Assembly: GCA_910576975.1 (NCBI GenBank)
Contig: CAJTJY010000031.1
Coordinates: forward strand, 249 to 31,325
From: an uncultured Lachnospiraceae bacterium
GTDB taxonomy: Bacteria; Bacillota; Clostridia; Lachnospirales; Lachnospiraceae
Direction: 5' to 3'
DNA: 31,077 bases
The notes beneath the pieces were generated by a model. The model was not told the DNA's origin. It saw nothing but the letters and a program-made list of their open reading frames with translations, and made no database searches. Every line of letters starts with the position of its first letter. The stretch's first letter is position 1. This document shows positions 16,055-24,568 of the stretch, piece by piece. The translations under genes and the position numbers were made by a program.

Positions 16055-17929
16055 ATGTTTGATATTCAGGAAGAGTTAAAGAAGCTTCCCCAGCAGCCTG
16101 GGGTGTATATTATGCATGATGCAAAGGATGCCATTATTTATATTGGAAAAGCGGTCAGTCTTCGAAACCGTGTGCGCCAGTATTTCCGTCCCAGTCATAA
16201 TGAGGGTCTGAAAAAAGAGCAGATGGTAAAGCAGATTGAAAGATTTGAGTATATCATTACGGATTCTGAGCTGGAAGCGCTAATTTTGGAGTGTAACTTA
16301 ATCAAAGAGTACAGACCAAAATACAATACGATGTTGCGGGATGATAAGACATACCCTTATATTAGAGTGACCCTGGGAGAAGCCTTTCCCAGAGTCCTCT
16401 TTTCACGTCAGATGAAAAAAGACAAATCCCGGTATTTTGGTCCCTATACGAGCGCTGGGGCAGTAAAAGATACCATAGAGCTGATCGATAAGCTCTATTG
16501 CCTGCGCACTTGCAGCCGCAGCTTGCCCCGCGACGCAGGGAAAGACCGTCCCTGCCTGAATTACCATATTCATCAGTGCATGGCTCCATGCCAGGGAGTC
16601 GTAAGCCAAGAGGAGTATCGCAAGAATGTTGACCGCGCCATCGAATTTTTAAACGGCAATTTTCAGCCAGTCGTCAAAGAGCTGGAGGAACAAATGCAGG
16701 CGGCTTCGGAAGATATGAATTTTGAAAAAGCAATTGAATACCGAGAGCTGCTAAAGGCAGTTAAGCAGATTGCTCAGAAACAGAAGATCACCAATTCGGA
16801 CGGAGAGGATAAAGACATTATCGCCATGGCTTCGGATGGGGAGGACGCCGTGGTACAGGTATTTTTCATTCGGGATGGAAAGCTGATCGGGCGGGATCAT
16901 TTTCATATAAATATAGGAAGCGAGGACACCAGGTCTCAGATCCTTGCCACATTTTTAAAACAGTTTTATGCTGGAACCCCTTTCATACCAAGAGAGCTGA
17001 TGATTCAGGAGGATATAGAAGAGTCCCAGGTCATTGCAGAATGGCTTACAAAAAAGCGGGGACAGAAAGTTTACATCCGGGCGCCCAAAAAAGGATCCAA
17101 GGAAAAGCTGGTAGAGCTTGCTGCACAGAATGCCAGCATGGTGCTGTCTCAAGACAAGGAAAAAATCAAGCGCGAAGAGGGCAGGACCATAGGGGCGCTG
17201 AAAGAAATTGGGAAACTTCTTGACTTGGAGGATGTGAGGCGGGTAGAAGCGTATGATATCTCCAATACTAGCGGGTTTGAATCGGTCGGCTCGATGATTG
17301 TATATGAAAAGGGAAAGCCGAAGCGCAGTGACTACCGGAAATTTAAGCTTCGTACCGTAACGGGGCCAGATGATTATGCATCAATGTATGAAGTGCTGAC
17401 CCGGAGATTTACGCATGGAATGAAAGAACGGCAAGAATTGGAAGACCGCGAAATGGATAACGAGTATGGAAGCTTTACCCGTTTTCCAGATTTGATTATG
17501 ATGGACGGAGGCAAAGGACAGGTCAACGTTGCTCTGAAAGTGTTAGAAGAACTAGGGCTTCATATTCCAGTATGCGGCATGGTCAAGGACGATAATCATA
17601 GGACACGCGGACTGTATTTTCATAATCAGGAGATTCCCATTGACCGTCACAGCGAGGGGTTTAAGCTGATTACCAGAATACAGGATGAAGCTCACCGGTT
17701 TGCGATTGAATTTCATCGTTCTCTCAGGGGCAAGGAACAGGTACACTCTGTCTTGGATGATATTCCTGGCATTGGAGCAGTCAGACGCAAGGCTTTGATG
17801 AAGCGCTTCTTGTCTTTGGACGCCATTCGTCAAGCGGATGTCAAGACCTTGGCAGCGCTGCCTTCGATGACGGAACGTGCTGCCAGGCAAGTCTATGAAT
17901 TTTTTCATCCCGCTGTTGATGGGAAATAG
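16055..17929 (+). CDS. uvrC: Excinuclease ABC subunit C
   Basis: Makes the two incisions flanking a DNA lesion in nucleotide excision repair, acting on the UvrB-DNA complex. The protein has 624 residues, the family norm. In order it shows the GIY-YIG 3'-nuclease domain (GVYIMHDAKDAIIYIGKAVS, from about residue 16), a Cys cluster (CLRTCSR, then CLNYHIHQCMAPCQG, about 150-180), a UVR motif that contacts UvrB (around NFEKAIEYRELL, about 222-240), the RNase H-like 5'-nuclease domain (EAYDISNTSGFESVGSMIVY, near 400), and a C-terminal helix-hairpin-helix pair (DDIPGIGAVRRKALMKRF). It starts 7 nt after ftsH, with only a weak ribosome site (GAAGGGA) inside the ftsH end, so it is probably co-transcribed with ftsH. 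Confidence 0.97.
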   Translation: MFDIQEELKKLPQQPGVYIMHDAKDAIIYIGKAVSLRNRVRQYFRPSHNEGLKKEQMVKQIERFEYIITDSELEALILECNLIKEYRPKYNTMLRDDKTYPYIRVTLGEAFPRVLFSRQMKKDKSRYFGPYTSAGAVKDTIELIDKLYCLRTCSRSLPRDAGKDRPCLNYHIHQCMAPCQGVVSQEEYRKNVDRAIEFLNGNFQPVVKELEEQMQAASEDMNFEKAIEYRELLKAVKQIAQKQKITNSDGEDKDIIAMASDGEDAVVQVFFIRDGKLIGRDHFHINIGSEDTRSQILATFLKQFYAGTPFIPRELMIQEDIEESQVIAEWLTKKRGQKVYIRAPKKGSKEKLVELAAQNASMVLSQDKEKIKREEGRTIGALKEIGKLLDLEDVRRVEAYDISNTSGFESVGSMIVYEKGKPKRSDYRKFKLRTVTGPDDYASMYEVLTRRFTHGMKERQELEDREMDNEYGSFTRFPDLIMMDGGKGQVNVALKVLEELGLHIPVCGMVKDDNHRTRGLYFHNQEIPIDRHSEGFKLITRIQDEAHRFAIEFHRSLRGKEQVHSVLDDIPGIGAVRRKALMKRFLSLDAIRQADVKTLAALPSMTERAARQVYEFFHPAVDGK

Positions 17930-17988
17930 CTTCTATGATAAAATACGCATAACAGCAGAGAGCATGGAACCCTTTCTCAACTCTCTGC
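17916..17988 (+). promoter_or_regulatory. Likely hprK promoter with 5' leader hairpin
   Basis: TTGATG (17916-17921), a 17-nt spacer and TAAAAT (17939-17944) preceded by TGA form an extended -10 promoter overlapping the uvrC end. Just after the expected start, GCAGAGAG (17955-17962) pairs perfectly with CTCTCTGC (17981-17988). No T-run follows, so this is not a terminator; it may stabilise the transcript's 5' end. Confidence 0.55.
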
Positions 17989-18049
17989 CTTCGGAACACG
18001 ATAACCATATAGAATGCCGGATCATCAGCCGGAGAAAAGGAGCAGCAGA

Positions 18050-18994
18050 ATGGATGGCGTAAGTGTAAAAAAAATCGTTGATAAAATGAAACTAAAAGTA
18101 TTAAATCCTGATGTGGATATTAAATCCCGGAAAGTAACCACGGCAGAGGTGAACCGTCCGGCATTGCAGTTGACAGGATACTTTGATTATTTTGAAAAGA
18201 GCCGTATAGAAATTATCGGTATGGTGGAATATACTTATATACAGAAGCTAGCTCAGGAGGAAAAGCTTGACGTCTATGAGAAGTTTTTCTCTCACAATAT
18301 TCCCTGCGTCATTTTTAGCCGGGATTTGCATCCAGACGAGGATTTGATGCGAATTGCCACAAAATATCAAACCCCTATCCTGTCCACGGATTATGGAACA
18401 TCTGCGTTTATGGCGGAGCTGATCTACTTTCTGGGAGAAGCGCTTGCGCCCTGCATTTCTATTCATGGAGTGCTGGTGGACGTTTATGGCGAGGGGCTTT
18501 TGATCATGGGCGAGAGCGGGATCGGCAAGAGCGAGGCTGCTTTGGAGCTTGTCCGCAGGGGTCATCGCCTGGTCAGCGACGACGTGGTAGAAATCAGAAA
18601 GATCAACGAGCATACCTTGGTGGGAACGGCGCCGGATATTACAAGATATTTTATCGAGATGCGAGGCGTGGGCATTATAGATGTCAAGACGCTGTTCGGC
18701 GTGGAATGTGTCAAAGAAAAACAGAACATTGACTTTGTGATTAAGCTCGAAGATTGGAAAAAAGAAAATGAATATGACCGTTTAGGTCTGGAAGAGGAAT
18801 ACACGGAATTTCTGGGCAACAAGGTAATATGTCATTCCCTGCCGATCCGCCCAGGGCGGAATCTCGCCGTGATTTGCGAGACTGCGGCAGTCAATCATAG
18901 ACAAAAGAAAATGGGTTACAATGCGGCACAGGAGCTGTACCGACGGGTACAGGCAAATCTCCAGAAAAATTCCAACGAGGAAGAGGACGAATAA
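18050..18994 (+). CDS. hprK: HPr kinase/phosphorylase
   Basis: Bifunctional enzyme that phosphorylates and dephosphorylates Ser46 of HPr (and Crh where present), setting carbon catabolite repression in Firmicutes. The protein has 314 residues from the chosen start, normal for the family. The N-terminal domain includes NRPALQLTGYFDYFEKSRIE. The C-terminal kinase domain has the catalytic His in SIHGVLVDVYGEGLLIMG, the P-loop GESGIGKS (154-161), LVSDDVVEI and the signature EMRGVGIIDVKTLFGV. The ATG at 18050 is chosen over an in-frame ATG at 18014 because AAAGGAGC (18036-18043) sits at correct distance. It lies 120 nt after uvrC and appears to have its own promoter. Confidence 0.96.
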   Translation: MDGVSVKKIVDKMKLKVLNPDVDIKSRKVTTAEVNRPALQLTGYFDYFEKSRIEIIGMVEYTYIQKLAQEEKLDVYEKFFSHNIPCVIFSRDLHPDEDLMRIATKYQTPILSTDYGTSAFMAELIYFLGEALAPCISIHGVLVDVYGEGLLIMGESGIGKSEAALELVRRGHRLVSDDVVEIRKINEHTLVGTAPDITRYFIEMRGVGIIDVKTLFGVECVKEKQNIDFVIKLEDWKKENEYDRLGLEEEYTEFLGNKVICHSLPIRPGRNLAVICETAAVNHRQKKMGYNAAQELYRRVQANLQKNSNEEEDE

Positions 18995-19094
18995 GAATAG
19001 AAATAAAAACAGCGGAGCGCAGGTTTCTTTGACAAAAGAGCCTGGCGTTCTGTCTGGCAATTTTGTAGTTAAAGCAAGGAGGAGTTGCAGAAGA

Positions 19095-20489
19095 ATGGAA
19101 CGTAAAAATGCGTGGAAAAAGTATTCCAAAGAGCAAAAGGAAGAAGTTTTTGCTTTCGCAGAAGCATATAAAGATTTTATTTCCAGATGCAAGACGGAGC
19201 GAGAGTGCGTCGCAGAACTGACGATTCGTGCAAAGGAGGCTGGATTTGAGGATTTGAACGAAGTGACAGCTTCAGGGCGGCAAATTAAAACAGGAGACAA
19301 ACTGTATGTGGAAAATATGGGCAAGACGCTCGCCCTGTTTGTGATCGGCAGACAGCCTTTGGAGAAGGGCATGAATATTCTGGGCGCTCATATTGACTCG
19401 CCGAGGCTGGATTTAAAGCAGGTTCCCTTGTATGAAGACACGGAGCTTGCAATGCTTGACACTCATTATTATGGCGGTGTCAAGAAGTATCAGTGGGTGG
19501 CGCTGCCGCTTGCGCTTCATGGCGTGGTCGTCAAAAAAGATGGATCCAAAATCAACATCAATATCGGCGAACAGGAGGACGATCCAGTATTCGGGATCAG
19601 TGACCTTCTGGTACACCTTGCGTCAGAACAACTGGATAAAAAGGCTGCGAAGGTGATTGAGGGTGAAAATCTGGATGTTCTGGTGGGAAGCATTCCCTTT
19701 GATTCTAAGGAAGAAAAGGATAAGGCAAAAGAAGCGGTAAAAACCAATGTACTGAATATTCTAAAAGAACAATATAATATAGAAGAAGAGGACTTCTTAT
19801 CTGCAGAGATCGAGGTGGTGCCGGCAGGAAAGGCGAGAGATTACGGACTGGATCGCAGCATGGTGATGGGATATGGCCATGACGACCGGGTATGCGCTTA
19901 TCCATCCTTTGCTGCAATACTAGAGGCAGGGGCGTGCGAAAAAACCAGCGCATGTTTGCTGGTGGATAAAGAAGAAATTGGAAGCGTGGGAGCAACCGGC
20001 ATGCAGTCGAAATTTTTCTCTTACGCCGTGGCGGAGCTCTTTGAGGCGATGGGAGGCTACAGCCAGGTGAGCTTTAACCGTTGCATGACCAATTGCAAAG
20101 TATTGTCTTCGGATGTAAGTGCAGCCTACGATCCTTTATATGCGTCGGTGATGGAGAAACGGAACTGCGCTTATTTTGGAAACGGCCTGGTATTCAATAA
20201 ATATACGGGTTCCAGAGGAAAGAGCGGATCGAATGACGCAAATCCGGAGTACATGGCATTGTTGCGCAGGATCATGGAAGATAACGGAGTGTCTTTTCAG
20301 ACTTCTGAGCTGGGGAAAGTGGACCAGGGTGGCGGCGGCACTATCGCATATATTCTGGCGAATTATAACATGTCGGTGATTGATAGCGGCGTGGCGGTTC
20401 TGAATATGCATGCCCCTTGGGAAATCATCAGCAAAGCAGATCTCTATGAAGCGAAACTGGGATATACAGTATTTTTGAGAGAGGCCTAA
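19095..20489 (+). CDS. M18 family aminopeptidase
   Basis: Zinc-dependent cytosolic aminopeptidase of family M18 (the aspartyl-aminopeptidase-like group, often named apeA/apeB), removing N-terminal residues from peptides. The protein has 464 residues. Metal and catalytic motifs are GAHIDSPRLDLKQVPLYED (His-x-Asp), LVDKEEIGSVGATGMQS (Glu-Glu), GYGHDDRVCAYPSFAAI and, near the end, GGGGTIAYILANYNMSV and MHAPWEIISKADLYEA (last His ligand). The frame is open upstream to about 18921, overlapping hprK. The ATG at 19095 is chosen because AAGGAGGAG (19076-19084) is well placed. It starts 100 nt after hprK and ends 2 nt before murB, so it is probably part of the hprK transcript. Confidence 0.93.
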   Translation: MERKNAWKKYSKEQKEEVFAFAEAYKDFISRCKTERECVAELTIRAKEAGFEDLNEVTASGRQIKTGDKLYVENMGKTLALFVIGRQPLEKGMNILGAHIDSPRLDLKQVPLYEDTELAMLDTHYYGGVKKYQWVALPLALHGVVVKKDGSKININIGEQEDDPVFGISDLLVHLASEQLDKKAAKVIEGENLDVLVGSIPFDSKEEKDKAKEAVKTNVLNILKEQYNIEEEDFLSAEIEVVPAGKARDYGLDRSMVMGYGHDDRVCAYPSFAAILEAGACEKTSACLLVDKEEIGSVGATGMQSKFFSYAVAELFEAMGGYSQVSFNRCMTNCKVLSSDVSAAYDPLYASVMEKRNCAYFGNGLVFNKYTGSRGKSGSNDANPEYMALLRRIMEDNGVSFQTSELGKVDQGGGGTIAYILANYNMSVIDSGVAVLNMHAPWEIISKADLYEAKLGYTVFLREA

Positions 20490-20491
20490 TT

Positions 20492-21394
20492 GTGGAAGAG
20501 TCATTTTTGGAAAGGTTACAAAAGATTACCAAGCATTGTCTGACGGAGGAGAGCATGAGCGCTCACACTACGTTTCGGGTAGGGGGGCCAGCGGAATATT
20601 ATGTATCTCCAAAACGGAGCCAGGCAGCAGAAATTATTTCCCTGTGCAAAAGCTTCGGTATTCCTTGGCTGGTAATTGGCAATGGAAGCAATCTGCTGGT
20701 AGGAGATAAAGGAATACGGGGACTGGTCATGGAATTGGGCAAAGAGGCGGCTCAGATAAAGGTCAATGGCAACAAGATTAAGGCAGAGGCTGGGGCAATG
20801 CTGTCGGCAGTGGCTAGACACGCCGCAGATCATGGGCTGACAGGCATGGAATTTGCGTCAGGGATCCCAGGGACGATTGGCGGCGCCGTGGTGATGAACG
20901 CAGGCGCTTATGGTGGAGAGATGAGGCATATTGTCACAAAAGCAACGGTTCTTACCCCTGAGGGCATTGAAAAAGAGCTTTCCCTGACGGAGCTAAATCT
21001 GGGTTATCGTTATAGCTGCGTGCCTAAGAATCATTATATTGTCTTGGATACAGAGTTGGAACTAGAGCATGGAGATATGGAACAGATTAGGGAAGAGATG
21101 GCCAAACTGCGCAACAAGCGATGTGAAAAGCAGCCCTTGGAGTATCCAAGCGCTGGAAGCACTTTCAAACGTCCAGAAGGATATTTTGCTGGAAAGCTAA
21201 TCCAAGACGCCGGGCTTAGGGGATTCCGGGTCGGAGACGCCCAGATATCAGAAAAGCATTGCGGGTTCGTGATCAATCGGGGAGCAGCCAGCGCCGCAGA
21301 CATTCGTCAACTGATCCATGCCGTTCAGGACAAGATAGAATCCCAGTTTGGCGTTCGTCTGGAAACAGAAGTACGATTCGTGGGGCAATTTTAA
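20492..21394 (+). CDS. murB: UDP-N-acetylenolpyruvoylglucosamine reductase
   Basis: FAD- and NADPH-dependent reduction of UDP-GlcNAc-enolpyruvate to UDP-MurNAc, an early cytosolic step of peptidoglycan synthesis. The protein has 300 residues. FAD-binding motifs are TTFRVGGPAEYYV, VIGNGSNLLVGDKGIRG and GIPGTIGGAVVMNAGAYGGE. The catalytic Ser region is EYPSAGSTFKRPEGYFAG and the C-terminal Glu lies in ETEVRFVG. This is the type II (Gram-positive) form. The start is a GTG 2 nt after the previous stop with AGAGAGG upstream. An ATG 22 codons later would remove conserved N-terminal sequence only slightly, so the exact start is less certain than the gene. Confidence 0.95.
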   Translation: MEESFLERLQKITKHCLTEESMSAHTTFRVGGPAEYYVSPKRSQAAEIISLCKSFGIPWLVIGNGSNLLVGDKGIRGLVMELGKEAAQIKVNGNKIKAEAGAMLSAVARHAADHGLTGMEFASGIPGTIGGAVVMNAGAYGGEMRHIVTKATVLTPEGIEKELSLTELNLGYRYSCVPKNHYIVLDTELELEHGDMEQIREEMAKLRNKRCEKQPLEYPSAGSTFKRPEGYFAGKLIQDAGLRGFRVGDAQISEKHCGFVINRGAASAADIRQLIHAVQDKIESQFGVRLETEVRFVGQF

Positions 21395-21405
21395 GCAGAG
21401 CTACT

Positions 21406-21553
21406 CTCGGAATCCCTCTTACGCTTGCGTTTACGGCTGATTTTACGCCAAATGCATACAAATTTGATTAACGTGCCATTCAGGCACGCCTTGTGAATTT
21501 GTGCACATTTGACACAAATCTTCTCGCAAAATCAGGCGCAAAGAGAATCCGAG
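21406..21553 (+). repeat. 148-nt imperfect palindrome between murB and rapZ
   Basis: CTCGGA (21406-21411) at one end matches TCCGAG (21548-21553) at the other. At the apex, CGTGCC-ATTCA-GGCACG (21472-21488) is a perfect hairpin, and its midpoint is the midpoint of the whole element. In between, CTGATTTTACG pairs with CGCAAAATCAG, and CAAATGCATACAAATTTG is mirrored by AATTTGTGCACATTTG, with bulges. There is no open frame of note and no T-run after it. It may be a non-autonomous mobile element (MITE-like), a structured RNA or a processing site. It fills nearly all of the 188-nt gap. Confidence 0.75.
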
Positions 21554-21582
21554 CGTACATCAGGGAAGATGGAGGATAGAGA

Positions 21583-22458
21583 TTGAAGTTTGTGATTTTA
21601 ACGGGGATGTCTGGGGCGGGCAAAAGTACGGCATTGAAGATGATGGAGGATATTGGTTATTTTTGCGTCGATAACCTGCCGATAGCCCTGATTGAGAAAT
21701 TTGCGGAATTGGCTGGCCTGCAAGATGCGGAACTGCAGAAAGTGGCGGTAGGAGTAGATATCCGAAGCGGACAGGCTTTATCGGAACTACAGGTTATCAT
21801 GGACCGACTCAGGCAGAGTGGAAAGCAGTTTGACATCCTTTACTTGGATTCGGCGGACGAGGTGTTAGTGAAACGTTATAAGGAGACGAGGCGCACACAT
21901 CCTCTTGCAGGCAGCGGGCGGGTAGATAAAGGCATACGGGAGGAACGGCGCCGTTTGGAATTTCTAAAGAATCAGGCTGAGTATATTGTGGATACCAGCA
22001 ATATGCTGACCAGGGAGCTGAAAGTGGAGCTGGAAAAAATCTTTCTCCAGAACCAGGATTATAAAAACCTTTTTATTACCCTTGTGTCGTTTGGATTTAA
22101 ATATGGGATTCCTACAGACTCTGACTTAGTCTTTGACGTGCGCTTTCTTCCTAATCCTTATTATGTGGAAGGGCTGCGTGCTAAGACGGGCAATGACCAG
22201 GAAATCCGGGAATATGTGATGCAATTTCCGGAAGCGGGGTATTTTCTGGATAAGTTAGAAGACATGGTGAAATTTCTGATTCCTCATTATGTCACAGAGG
22301 GAAAAAACCAGCTTGTGATCAGCATAGGATGCACGGGAGGCAAGCACCGTTCAGTGACGCTTGCCAACGCCTTGCATCAGAGAATGCAAAACCAGAAAGA
22401 ATATGGGTTAAAGATTGAGCACAGGGATATTCACAAAGATGCCCTCCGCAATAAATAG
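21583..22458 (+). CDS. rapZ: RapZ/YvcJ family P-loop NTPase
   Basis: Nucleotide-binding protein of the RapZ (YvcJ) family. In Escherichia coli RapZ adapts the sRNA GlmZ for RNase E cleavage to control glucosamine-6-phosphate synthesis. In Firmicutes YvcJ binds and hydrolyses nucleotides, and its role is less clear. The protein has 291 residues, the standard size. It shows Walker A GMSGAGKS (8-15), DIGYFCVDNLP, a Walker B-like ILYLDSADEVLVKRYKETRR, RFLPNPYYVEGLR, and the C-terminal ISIGCTGGKHRSV characteristic of the family. The start codon is TTG with GGAGGA 7 nt upstream. whiA follows 17 nt later, the common Firmicutes pairing. Confidence 0.95.
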   Translation: MKFVILTGMSGAGKSTALKMMEDIGYFCVDNLPIALIEKFAELAGLQDAELQKVAVGVDIRSGQALSELQVIMDRLRQSGKQFDILYLDSADEVLVKRYKETRRTHPLAGSGRVDKGIREERRRLEFLKNQAEYIVDTSNMLTRELKVELEKIFLQNQDYKNLFITLVSFGFKYGIPTDSDLVFDVRFLPNPYYVEGLRAKTGNDQEIREYVMQFPEAGYFLDKLEDMVKFLIPHYVTEGKNQLVISIGCTGGKHRSVTLANALHQRMQNQKEYGLKIEHRDIHKDALRNK

Positions 22459-22475
22459 GGCGGGAGGATGGACAG

Positions 22476-23429
22476 ATGTCGTTTTCAAGTGAAGTGAAAG
22501 AAGAACTGTCACGCCAGTTTCATAAGAGCAGACATTGCCAAATTGCTGAGATTTCGGCTATTTTAAGCTTTGCTGGGAAATTGGAGGAATATCAGGAGGG
22601 AGTACAGCTTTCTGTCTATACAGAAAACATTTTTCTGGCACGGAAATATTTTATTCTGATACGGGAAACATTTCATGCCCAGGCAAGCATTGTGGTGCGC
22701 CGCAATGTTTATCTTCACAAAAACAGGATTTTTGTGATAACCATGCACCAACAGGAAGAGATCCGCAAGGTTCTCTTGGCGGTAAAATGGCAGAATGAGC
22801 ATCGAGAGGATATTCGCCCCAAGGGGGTAGCCAACGGGCTTTTGGTACAAAAATCTTGCTGCCGCAGGGCATTTATCCGTGGGGCGTTTCTAAGCGCAGG
22901 TTCCATGAGCGATCCAGAGAAATCATATCATTTTGAGATTGTCTGCCAAGAGGAAGAACATGCAAATCAACTCCAGGAAATCATCAATAGTTTTGAAATG
23001 GATGCCAAAATTGTGCGGCGTAAAAAAAGTTATGTGGTATACTTAAAAGAGGGCGCACAGATTGTCGATATATTGAATATCATGGAAGCCCATGTGGCAT
23101 TGATGAATCTGGAAAATGTCCGTATTCTCAAGGAGATGCGCAATTTTGTAAACCGTCAGGTAAATTGTGAGACTGCAAATATCAATAAGACAGTAAGTGC
23201 GGCGGTGAAGCAAGTGGAAGATATCAATTACATAAAATCCATAAAGGGCTTAGACAGCCTGCCAGATAGCCTAAAGGAGATCGCTTTGCTGCGGCTGCAG
23301 TATCCCCAGGCAGCATTAAAAGAGTTGGGAACGCTCCTCAATCCCCCGGTAGGCAAGTCCGGCGTCAATCATCGGCTGCGTAAATTGTGTCAGATAGCGG
23401 AGGATTTAAAACAAGCAAAAAAGAGGTGA
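22476..23429 (+). CDS. whiA: DNA-binding protein WhiA
   Basis: Conserved Gram-positive DNA-binding protein; in Streptomyces it is a sporulation regulator and in Bacillus it affects division and chromosome segregation. The protein has 317 residues. The N-terminal half has the LAGLIDADG-homing-endonuclease-like fold with CCRRAFIRGAFLSAGSMSDP and YHFEIVCQEEEHANQL. The C-terminal helix-turn-helix includes RQVNCETANINKTVSAAVKQ, ALLRLQYPQAALKELGTLL and PVGKSGVNHRLRKL. It has a GGGAGGA-type ribosome site after the rapZ stop. The diacylglycerol-kinase-like gene follows after 6 nt. Confidence 0.95.
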   Translation: MSFSSEVKEELSRQFHKSRHCQIAEISAILSFAGKLEEYQEGVQLSVYTENIFLARKYFILIRETFHAQASIVVRRNVYLHKNRIFVITMHQQEEIRKVLLAVKWQNEHREDIRPKGVANGLLVQKSCCRRAFIRGAFLSAGSMSDPEKSYHFEIVCQEEEHANQLQEIINSFEMDAKIVRRKKSYVVYLKEGAQIVDILNIMEAHVALMNLENVRILKEMRNFVNRQVNCETANINKTVSAAVKQVEDINYIKSIKGLDSLPDSLKEIALLRLQYPQAALKELGTLLNPPVGKSGVNHRLRKLCQIAEDLKQAKKR

Positions 23430-23435
23430 CCCAGG

Positions 23436-24329
23436 ATGAAAAAAAAGAAGCTTTTATTCGTATTTAATCCCTTTTCAGGAAAGGGGCAGATAAAAAACAA
23501 GCTGATGAACATTGTAGATCAGTTTGTCAAGAACGGATACGAAGTGACGGTCTATCCCACTCAAAAGCCCCAGGACGCCATGGAACTGGTAAGACAGGAG
23601 GCTGGAAGGTTCAGCTTAGTCGTGTGCAGTGGCGGAGACGGTACGCTGGATGAAGTGGTGAGCGGAATGATGCAACGGGAGTGTAAGGTTCCAATCGGTT
23701 ACATTCCTGCGGGAAGTACCAATGATTTTGCAGGATCTTTGAAAATACCCAAAAATATGGATAAGGCAGCGCAGGCTGTTATGAGCGGGGTTCCCTTTGC
23801 CTGTGATGTCGGCAGCTTTAACGGGGAATATTTTGTGTATATTGCGGCGTTTGGCTTGTTCACTGATGTTTCTTATGCCACCCGGCAAGAACTAAAGAAC
23901 AGGATTGGGCATATAGCATACATCATTGAAGGGGTAAAGCGGATCGCTTCCATTCAATCTTTTCATCTCAAGATTTCTGCAGGGGAACAAGAGATTGAGG
24001 ATGAATTTATATATGGAATGATTACCAATTCCACTTCGGCTGGAGGATTCAAAAATATCACTGGAAAAAATGTAAAATTGGACGACGGCATGTTTGAGGT
24101 AACGCTGATTCGTATGCCCAAAAACCCCATGGAGCTAAATGAGATTATCGGAAGCCTTACCAACCTCATTGATGATACGGAGCTGATCTATACGTTTAAG
24201 ACAGATTATATGAAAGTGAAATCACTGGAGAAAATTTCCTGGACCCTGGATGGAGAATACGGAGGAGAACATTTGGAGGCTGTGATCGAGAATCAGAGAC
24301 AGGCGGTAGAAATTATGGTGGCGCATTGA
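23436..24329 (+). CDS. Diacylglycerol kinase/YegS family lipid kinase
   Basis: Probable cytosolic lipid kinase of the DgkB/YegS/BmrU family, which phosphorylates diacylglycerol or related lipids with ATP. The protein has 297 residues. The N-terminal nucleotide-binding domain shows FVFNPFSGKGQIKNKLM, the glycine-rich VVCSGGDGTLDEVVSGM and GYIPAGSTNDFAGSLKIP. The C-terminal beta-rich domain contains DDGMFEVTLIR and WTLDGEYGGEH, typical of the family. It starts 6 nt after whiA, with AAGAGGTGA overlapping the whiA stop. It ends the hprK-side gene cluster. The following 239-nt gap to fba has no clear terminator, so read-through is possible. The true lipid substrate cannot be read from sequence. 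Confidence 0.92.
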   Translation: MKKKKLLFVFNPFSGKGQIKNKLMNIVDQFVKNGYEVTVYPTQKPQDAMELVRQEAGRFSLVVCSGGDGTLDEVVSGMMQRECKVPIGYIPAGSTNDFAGSLKIPKNMDKAAQAVMSGVPFACDVGSFNGEYFVYIAAFGLFTDVSYATRQELKNRIGHIAYIIEGVKRIASIQSFHLKISAGEQEIEDEFIYGMITNSTSAGGFKNITGKNVKLDDGMFEVTLIRMPKNPMELNEIIGSLTNLIDDTELIYTFKTDYMKVKSLEKISWTLDGEYGGEHLEAVIENQRQAVEIMVAH

Positions 24330-24496
24330 CGGCAATATCATAAACGGCAGCGTTTCTGGTTACAATGCCAAGGATTAATAGGTAATCGGTGAAATTTCTT
24401 CCAGAAAATACTTTTCTTTTTATCGAAAATAAGGTAAACTATAGTTCAAGCGGGAGTTTTATGACTCTCAGAGAATATTACCCTGTTCATATTTCA

Positions 24497-24525
24497 TTGA
24501 CAGAGTAATGGCTAGAAATTAATAC
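24497..24525 (+). promoter_or_regulatory. Possible fba promoter
   Basis: A perfect TTGACA (24497-24502) is followed after 17 nt by TAATAC (24520-24525), a modest -10. A second weak candidate -10, TATAGT (24440-24445), lies further upstream. The ribosome site GGAGGAAAAG is directly before the fba ATG. Confidence 0.4.
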
Positions 24526-24568
24526 AGGTTTTCTGCTGGGGGCAGAAGACAGAAATGGAGGAAAAGAA

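Noticed and set aside
19029..19062. TTGACA before the M18 aminopeptidase gene
   Set aside because: No acceptable -10 lies 15-19 nt downstream.
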